Assembly: GCA_024405065.1 (NCBI GenBank)
Contig: JAKSPF010000008.1
Location: forward strand, 1-15,685
DNA length: 15,685 bases
Reading direction: 5' to 3'
Source of the DNA: Sphaerochaetaceae bacterium
Lineage (GTDB): Bacteria; Spirochaetota; Spirochaetia; Sphaerochaetales; Sphaerochaetaceae
The notes below the pieces were generated by a model that had not been told where the DNA came from, made no database searches, and saw only the letters and a program-made list of their open reading frames with translations. A program made the position numbers and the translations under genes. The stretch's first letter is position 1. Each line of letters opens with the position of its first letter. Of this stretch, positions 6,462 through 12,140 are shown one piece after another.

Positions 6462-8630
6462 ATGGCAACGGTAAATGACATTTCAAAATCTGTAAGGCGT
6501 GTTGATGCGGTTTCAAAGTGTGAGGGAAAGGCAAAGTACCTTCCGGATATTGATTTCCGTGACTGTCTATGGGCAAGAATGATACGTTCTTCCGTGCCGC
6601 GCGGAAAAATCATAAAAGTCAATCTTCCGGATCTTCCTTCAGGATATTGCTTTGTGGATTACAGGGATATTCCGGAAGGCGGACATAATTATCTTCACAT
6701 GATTGCAACCGACTGGAAATGTTTTGCTGAAGATGAGGTCAGGTATGTAGGCGAGACAATCGGTCTTCTTGTGGGTCCTGACAGAACCGTACTTGCGGAT
6801 TTGATTGACAGGGTTTCCGTTGATTATGAAGAGCAGATTCCTGCCGTGACAATAGATGAGGGTCTTGCCTGTAAGGGCGGTGCGTTTGTAAACGGAAACA
6901 ATATTCACTGTCATCTGAAAATTGAGACAGGTGAAAATGCCGACGAGGTTTTCAAGCGTTGTGCAAAAATTGTTGAAGAAACCGTAGAGACCGGTTTTCA
7001 GGAGCACATTTATCTTGAAACAAACGGTGCGTGTTGTTGTCCGGAAGGAGACGGTTACGTGATTTATGCCTCTGCTCAGTGTCCGTTCTACATAAGAAAG
7101 TCAATTGCCCCGCTTCTGAACATCAGTCCGGAAAAAATAACTGTAAGACAGACTGTTACCGGTGGAGCGTTCGGCGGAAAAGAGCATTTTCCGGATGTTC
7201 TGTGCGGTCCGTTGCTTGTTGCGGCTCACAAAACAGGAAAGTGTGTGAAAATGGTGTTTGACAGGGAGGAAGATATTGAAAACTCCGTAAAACGTCACCC
7301 CAGTAAGGTGGTGTTCAAAACCGGATTGGACAAGGAAGGGAATATCCTTGTGATGGACAGCAAGGTATATTACAACGTAGGAGGTTACCTGAGTTCTTCC
7401 TTTGTTGTGCTGCAGAGGGGTTGTTTTCATGTTGCCGGCTGTTACAGTTTTCCTTCTTTCAGGAGTGAGGGATTCGGAGTTGCCACAAATACTTTTCCGA
7501 GTTGTGCATTCAGGGGGTTCGGTGCTCCTCAGACTTTGTTTGCAGTGGAAACGCATATGTGTCATCTTGCTCAGATGCAGGGTCTTGATCCGCTTGAATT
7601 CAAGAGCAGATATTTCATAAAGCAGGGCGATACAACAAGTACCAACGGCAAAGTGGTTGAAAAGGTTATGATTCCTCAGATGCTTGAGCAGGTGCTGAAA
7701 GCGTCAGATTACAGAAGAAAGGTAAAGGAATACAAAATCGGATCGGGACGGGGAATAGGAATTTCATTTTACAATCACGGCGGTGCATTCACGGGAAACG
7801 GTGAGCAGTCCTTGATAAAGGCTCATTGCCGTCTTCATAAATATCCTGACGGTCACGTTGAGATTCTCTGCGGACAGACGGAAATGGGGCAGGGTTTTCA
7901 TACTATACTTCCCAAGATAGCGGCACACGTGCTTGAAATTCCGATTGAGAAGGTTGTGTTTGAAGACCCCGATACATCACGTGTTCCGGATTCGGGTCCC
8001 ACTGCTGCCAGCCGTTCTACCATGATAGTGGGGGATCTTGTTGAAAAAGCCGCAAAACTGATGAAGGACAGATATTCAAAAGAAAGTGAATTTGAGATTG
8101 AGACGGAATATGAACATCCCGAAGGCTATCCGTGGAATCAGGATACTTTTCAGGGCTATGCCTACCTCGGATACGGCTGGGGAGTTTGTGCGGTGGAAGT
8201 TGAGGTTGATCCGTGTACTGCAGAAGTTGCGGTCAAGGGTGTATGGTCAAGTCATGACGGCGGACATCCCGTTGATGAGCTGATTGTTCACGGACAGGTG
8301 AACGGAGGAGTACTGCAGGGTATAGGTTGGGCTTCAACCGAGGTTATGGAAAACACTGACGGTCATTTCAGACAGACCTCAATGAGTGATTACATAGTTC
8401 CTACTTCAATGGACTGTCCCAGACAGGGAGTTGATTTGGTTGATAATCCGTATGAGTGGGGACCTTTCGGTGCAAAGGGACTTGGAGAACTTGTTTTCAA
8501 CGGAAGCGGAGCGGCGTATATTGATGCTCTGTCACGGGCAATCGGTAAAAAAATAAATGCAATACCGGTTCCTACGGAGAAGGTCATGGAATATATACTT
8601 CACGGTAAGAAACTCGGGGAGGCAGACTGA
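6462..8630 (+). CDS. Xanthine dehydrogenase-type molybdopterin-binding subunit
   Basis: The 722-residue catalytic subunit of a three-part molybdenum hydroxylase, expected to hydroxylate a purine such as hypoxanthine or xanthine, or to run in reverse on urate. Residues matching the xanthine dehydrogenase active site are present: Q206 in SAQCPF, the GGAFGGKE loop (234-241) with E241, R351 in AFRGFG, Q472 in GQTEMGQG and the catalytic glutamate E676 in PFGAKGLGE. Glu at the 241 position together with Arg at 351 is the pair linked to xanthine-type substrates in mammalian xanthine dehydrogenase (E802 and R880 in the bovine enzyme). ATG 6462 follows GGAG at 6453-6456. Its TGA shares its last base with the ATG of the [2Fe-2S] subunit. 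No signal peptide is seen, so it is cytoplasmic. The length is close to that of separate XdhA-type subunits. It could belong to the selenium-dependent subgroup, in which selenium is a labile Mo ligand and no selenocysteine is encoded. Confidence 0.93.
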   Translation: MATVNDISKSVRRVDAVSKCEGKAKYLPDIDFRDCLWARMIRSSVPRGKIIKVNLPDLPSGYCFVDYRDIPEGGHNYLHMIATDWKCFAEDEVRYVGETIGLLVGPDRTVLADLIDRVSVDYEEQIPAVTIDEGLACKGGAFVNGNNIHCHLKIETGENADEVFKRCAKIVEETVETGFQEHIYLETNGACCCPEGDGYVIYASAQCPFYIRKSIAPLLNISPEKITVRQTVTGGAFGGKEHFPDVLCGPLLVAAHKTGKCVKMVFDREEDIENSVKRHPSKVVFKTGLDKEGNILVMDSKVYYNVGGYLSSSFVVLQRGCFHVAGCYSFPSFRSEGFGVATNTFPSCAFRGFGAPQTLFAVETHMCHLAQMQGLDPLEFKSRYFIKQGDTTSTNGKVVEKVMIPQMLEQVLKASDYRRKVKEYKIGSGRGIGISFYNHGGAFTGNGEQSLIKAHCRLHKYPDGHVEILCGQTEMGQGFHTILPKIAAHVLEIPIEKVVFEDPDTSRVPDSGPTAASRSTMIVGDLVEKAAKLMKDRYSKESEFEIETEYEHPEGYPWNQDTFQGYAYLGYGWGVCAVEVEVDPCTAEVAVKGVWSSHDGGHPVDELIVHGQVNGGVLQGIGWASTEVMENTDGHFRQTSMSDYIVPTSMDCPRQGVDLVDNPYEWGPFGAKGLGELVFNGSGAAYIDALSRAIGKKINAIPVPTEKVMEYILHGKKLGEAD

Positions 8631-9112
8631 TGAACGTTAAACTTGAATTCACACTGAACGGAAAGAACGTCACCGTTTCAACAGATCCCCTCAGACGGCT
8701 GATTGACGTTCTCAGAGAAGATTTCGGTTGTACCGGTGTGAAAGAGGGGTGCAGTGAGGGTGAATGCGGGGCATGTTCCATTCTCCTTAACGGCAAAATG
8801 GTGACTTCCTGCCTGATTCCCGTTGGTGCCGCAGACGGTCAGGATATAGTTACAATAGAGGGGCTTTCGGAAACTGAGAAAGGAAAGCTCATCATTCAGG
8901 CGTTTGCGGACGGCGGTGCAGTACAGTGCGGTTTCTGTATTCCCGGGATGGTTGTTGCGGCATACAGTATTCTCTGTGAAAATCCTGATCCTACGGAGGA
9001 CGAGATAAGATTGGGAATATCCGGTAATATTTGCAGATGTACCGGTTATGATCTGATTGTAGACAGTATCAGGCTGGCGGCAGAACGTGGAGGCAGTATA
9101 TGGAAGAAGTGA
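8630..9112 (+). CDS. [2Fe-2S]-binding subunit of the xanthine dehydrogenase-type enzyme
   Basis: A 160-residue protein with the complete two-cluster architecture of this family. The N-terminal plant-ferredoxin-type cluster uses C41, C46, C49 and C61; the C-terminal helical cluster uses C100, C103, C135 and C137 (QCGFCIPG and CRCTGY). It would pass electrons from the molybdenum centre in the preceding subunit to the FAD in the next. GGGGAGG at 8616-8622 lies 7 nt before ATG 8630, and the start codon shares one base with the upstream stop. An intact copy here contrasts with the degenerate homologous domain in XdhD. Confidence 0.95.
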   Translation: MNVKLEFTLNGKNVTVSTDPLRRLIDVLREDFGCTGVKEGCSEGECGACSILLNGKMVTSCLIPVGAADGQDIVTIEGLSETEKGKLIIQAFADGGAVQCGFCIPGMVVAAYSILCENPDPTEDEIRLGISGNICRCTGYDLIVDSIRLAAERGGSIWKK

Positions 9113-10011
9113 GAGCTTATATTCCCGAAACGCTGAAAGAAGCTTTGGAAATCAGGAGCAGAACCGACTGTATTCCTCTTGCCGGCGGAAGTGATCTGAT
9201 GGTCTCAAACAAGAGAACAACAGGTGTAGCTCCGTCATTTGACAAACCTGTGCTGATAATAAGAAACCTGAAAGAACTGAAAGAAATATCCGTAAACGGT
9301 AAAGGTGAATGTGTAATAGGTGCGGGGTGCACAAGTGCGGAGATTGCACAGAGTTCCGTTGTTCCGTGGCATCTGCGTCAGGCGGCATCAAGAATGGGTG
9401 CCGTGGCACTCAGAAACAGTGCAACGATTGCCGGTAACATTGCAAATGCTTCACCCAAGGGAGATACTCCGGGACCTCTTTATCTTCTTGACGCAAGGGT
9501 GAGACTTACTTCACTTGCGGGAGAGCGTGAGGTACTTGTTTCGGATTTCATAGTGAAATTCAAAACGATTGATCTTCATCCTGATGAACTTATCACTGCA
9601 GTGGTTGTTCCGTTATCTGAAAGAAATTTTGACTACATATTCTGGCATAAGGTGGGAACCAGAAAGGCAAACGCAATATCAAAACTCACTTTAAGTCAGG
9701 CAATAAAATTTGACGGAAGGATTGTTTCGGATTACAGGCTGTCTGCTACTGCAACAGGTGCAAAGACAAACAGGAGCCGTGAAGTTGAAAAACTGATTAT
9801 AGGTAAAGAGATTACTCCGGCATTGATTGAACAGGTAATTGATGCTTTTGATGAAGTGATTTCACCGCGTGCAATGCCGGAATTCAGAAGAGAAGCTACA
9901 CGTCGGATGATAAGAAGATTTCTTTCCGTTGCCTCTGAAAGACCGGAAAACAGGGTAATTGATACTTTTGACGGTTTTCACGTGACCGGACAACCTGAAC
10001 CTGTATTTTGA
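9100..10011 (+). CDS. FAD-binding subunit of the xanthine dehydrogenase-type enzyme
   Basis: A 303-residue flavin subunit of the CO dehydrogenase/xanthine dehydrogenase medium-chain family. The FAD pyrophosphate loop is LAGGSDLM (27-34) and the second flavin motif is ATIAGNIANASPKGD (108-122). It takes electrons from the [2Fe-2S] subunit and delivers them to NAD+ or another acceptor. The start is set by GGAGG (9089-9093), six nt before ATG 9100. The gene overlaps the end of the preceding one by 13 nt, which indicates translational coupling. The Mo, Fe-S, FAD gene order suggests a complete heterotrimer with ordinary cofactors. Confidence 0.93.
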   Translation: MEEVRAYIPETLKEALEIRSRTDCIPLAGGSDLMVSNKRTTGVAPSFDKPVLIIRNLKELKEISVNGKGECVIGAGCTSAEIAQSSVVPWHLRQAASRMGAVALRNSATIAGNIANASPKGDTPGPLYLLDARVRLTSLAGEREVLVSDFIVKFKTIDLHPDELITAVVVPLSERNFDYIFWHKVGTRKANAISKLTLSQAIKFDGRIVSDYRLSATATGAKTNRSREVEKLIIGKEITPALIEQVIDAFDEVISPRAMPEFRREATRRMIRRFLSVASERPENRVIDTFDGFHVTGQPEPVF

Positions 10012-10018
10012 GAGGGAG
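10012..10018 (+). promoter_or_regulatory. Ribosome binding site supporting a GTG start
   Basis: The purine-rich GAGGGAG at 10012-10018 directly follows the stop of the FAD subunit and precedes GTG 10022. The next in-frame ATG (10064) would cut off the conserved first beta-strand, so GTG is preferred. Confidence 0.6.
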
Positions 10019-10021
10019 AAT

Positions 10022-11401
10022 GTGAAAGAAAAGGGTATTTTGCTGAAAAACATCAAGGCTCTGATGAAATCTTCGGATTCCGATGTTCTGTACGATGTTG
10101 ATCTTCTGACAGAAGGTCAGGTTGTAAAGAAAATCGGAAAAAATCTGGCTGTTCCTGACGGAACAAGAGTTATTGACGCATCAAAACTTGCAGTTGTGCC
10201 GGGTTTTGTAAATACACATCACCATTTTTATCAAACGCTTACAAGAAACATCCCTGCCGTTCAGAATGCAAAGCTTTTTGACTGGCTTGTTTACCTGTAC
10301 GAAGTCTGGAAGTACATTGACGAAGAAGCGGTTTATTATTCATCACTTCTTGCAATGTCGGAGCTTCTTAAGACAGGCTGTACCGCAACAACTGATCATC
10401 ACTATCTCTATCCTCAAAAATTCACCGGTGACATAATGGCAACACAGTTTAAGGCTGCCGATACATTGGGGATAAGGTTCTCACCCACAAGGGGCAGCAT
10501 GAGTCTTTCAAGGAAGGACGGAGGGCTTCCTCCTGACAGCTGTGTGCAGTCTGAAAATGAAATTCTTGAGGACAGTGAACGCTGTATAAAAAAATTTCAC
10601 GATGATTCTCCGATGGCAATGCATAAGATTGTGCTTGCTCCGTGTTCGCCTTTTTCCGTCACAAAACGTTGTATGCTTGAAAGTGCAAGACTTGCAAGAA
10701 AGTACGGGGTGCGTCTGCACACGCATCTTTGTGAAACAAAAGACGAAGAAAACACCTGTCTTTCAATGTACGGAATCAGACCTGTGGAACTTATGCAGGA
10801 GTGCGAGTTTATCGGCAATGATGTATTTTACGCACACGGAATATGGTTTAATGATGCCGAACTGAAAATTCTTGCTGCAACGGGAAGTCACATAGTGCAC
10901 TGTCCTTCCTCCAACATGAGACTCGGAAGCGGAATATGCAGAACCCGTGAGATGCTTGATTTGGGGATAAATGTGGGTATCGGTGTTGACGGAAGTGCTT
11001 CAAATGACAGCAGTGATATGCTCGGAGAAATGAGAAATGCTCTGTTGCTCGGCAGGGTGAAATACGGCAGTACGGCTCTTGTTGCCCGTGAAGTATTTAA
11101 AATGGGAACTGAAAACGGGGCAAAAATTCTCAATTTCGGAATGGTCGGAAGGCTTGAAGAAGGTTGGGCTGCAGATTTTGCCTGTTTTGATGTTTCAACA
11201 CTTGCATACGCAGGAAGTCAGAGCGATCCGGTTGCCGCCCTTCTTTTCTGCGGCTGTGATCATACTGCACAATATACCGTAGTCAACGGTCAGGTTGTTG
11301 TTGACAATAGACGAATTGCAGGAATTGACGAAGACAAACTTGCCGAAACGGCAAATAAAATAAGTACAAATCTTATCAGGTTGAGGGAATTATATGGCTG
11401 A
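10022..11401 (+). CDS. 8-oxoguanine deaminase-like amidohydrolase
   Basis: A 459-residue zinc-type amidohydrolase. Metal and catalytic residues are H66/H68 in NTHHHFYQTLTR, H235 with E238 in LHTHLCE, H272 in AHGIWF and D323 in GVDGSASND. Sequence such as TTDHHYLYP, LAPCSPFSV and VHCPSSNMRLGSGI matches the 8-oxoguanine deaminase group (the Pseudomonas Pa0142 type, related to atrazine chlorohydrolases) better than SsnA or ordinary guanine deaminase. That enzyme converts 8-oxoguanine to uric acid and ammonia, which would feed the operon directly. It begins with GTG, 10 nt after the FAD subunit, and overlaps ygfM by 8 nt. It is clearly distinct from the SsnA encoded upstream, so the operon has two amidohydrolases. 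Guanine, isocytosine or another oxidised or methylated purine remain possible substrates. Confidence 0.85.
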   Translation: MKEKGILLKNIKALMKSSDSDVLYDVDLLTEGQVVKKIGKNLAVPDGTRVIDASKLAVVPGFVNTHHHFYQTLTRNIPAVQNAKLFDWLVYLYEVWKYIDEEAVYYSSLLAMSELLKTGCTATTDHHYLYPQKFTGDIMATQFKAADTLGIRFSPTRGSMSLSRKDGGLPPDSCVQSENEILEDSERCIKKFHDDSPMAMHKIVLAPCSPFSVTKRCMLESARLARKYGVRLHTHLCETKDEENTCLSMYGIRPVELMQECEFIGNDVFYAHGIWFNDAELKILAATGSHIVHCPSSNMRLGSGICRTREMLDLGINVGIGVDGSASNDSSDMLGEMRNALLLGRVKYGSTALVAREVFKMGTENGAKILNFGMVGRLEEGWAADFACFDVSTLAYAGSQSDPVAALLFCGCDHTAQYTVVNGQVVVDNRRIAGIDEDKLAETANKISTNLIRLRELYG

Positions 11402-12140
11402 AAATTTCATTGTTGCAAAAACGGTTGAAGAAGCTCTTGCCACGGGAAGCAGTTCATTTGCATTTCTTTCGGGCGGAACGGAAATAAACAGGTTCGGTTC
11501 GCCTGTTGATGCAGAAACTCTTGTCTGCATACAAAAATTGAAGGAGCTAGAGGGAATATCCGTCATAAACGGCACCGGAGACTACGCAGAAGAAAAATTT
11601 GTGAGACTCGGTGCAAATACCACATTCCAACAGGCAATAGATTCGGAGATTGTTCCGGAATATTTCAGAACGGCCTGTCGTTTCATGAGTTCACGTACAA
11701 AGAGAAACATGGCAACTCTTGCCGGAAATGTAGCTGCTTTCAGGGACGATTCTTATCTCTGGGCAATGCTTCTTGCTTCAGGAGCGATATTTGAAATTGA
11801 AGATTCTGACAACGGAAGATGCGGAGTGACTGCTCTTGAGTATGCTGAGAATTTTTCAAATTACGGAAAAGACCTGATAATTGCTCTTTTGATTCCCGGC
11901 GATGCTGTTGTGGCACAGAAGAGGTATGCAAACACAGCCGCAAGTCATGCAGTCCTTACAATTGCCGTCAGCAGAAGTTGCATTGCAGTTGCTGTGAAAG
12001 ATACGGGTATTTTCATAATGAAAAAAGCATCCGAGATTTCCAGGGTTGAATTTAAGGACGATATGTTCGGAAGTGCAGCATATAAAAGGTACCTTTTTGA
12101 TGTCACCGTTCCGGAGCTTCAGAAGGAGGTAGTAAAATGA
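11394..12140 (+). CDS. ygfM: YgfM family FAD-binding subunit
   Basis: A 248-residue member of the xanthine dehydrogenase FAD-subunit family, shorter and more divergent than the 303-residue one upstream. The first flavin loop is recognisable as FLSGGTE (24-30). The second is degenerate: ATLAGNVAAF (107-116) keeps AGN but lacks the NASPxGD tail. The C-terminal GSAAYKRYLFDVTV segment resembles E. coli YgfM, a protein of about 259 residues. The start is supported by GAGGG (11383-11387), and the gene overlaps the preceding one by 8 nt and xdhD by 4 nt (ATGA). It presumably pairs with XdhD; annotation pipelines call this pair the FAD and Mo subunits of a 'probable selenate reductase', but purine chemistry is the more likely role here. 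Confidence 0.9.
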   Translation: MAENFIVAKTVEEALATGSSSFAFLSGGTEINRFGSPVDAETLVCIQKLKELEGISVINGTGDYAEEKFVRLGANTTFQQAIDSEIVPEYFRTACRFMSSRTKRNMATLAGNVAAFRDDSYLWAMLLASGAIFEIEDSDNGRCGVTALEYAENFSNYGKDLIIALLIPGDAVVAQKRYANTAASHAVLTIAVSRSCIAVAVKDTGIFIMKKASEISRVEFKDDMFGSAAYKRYLFDVTVPELQKEVVK

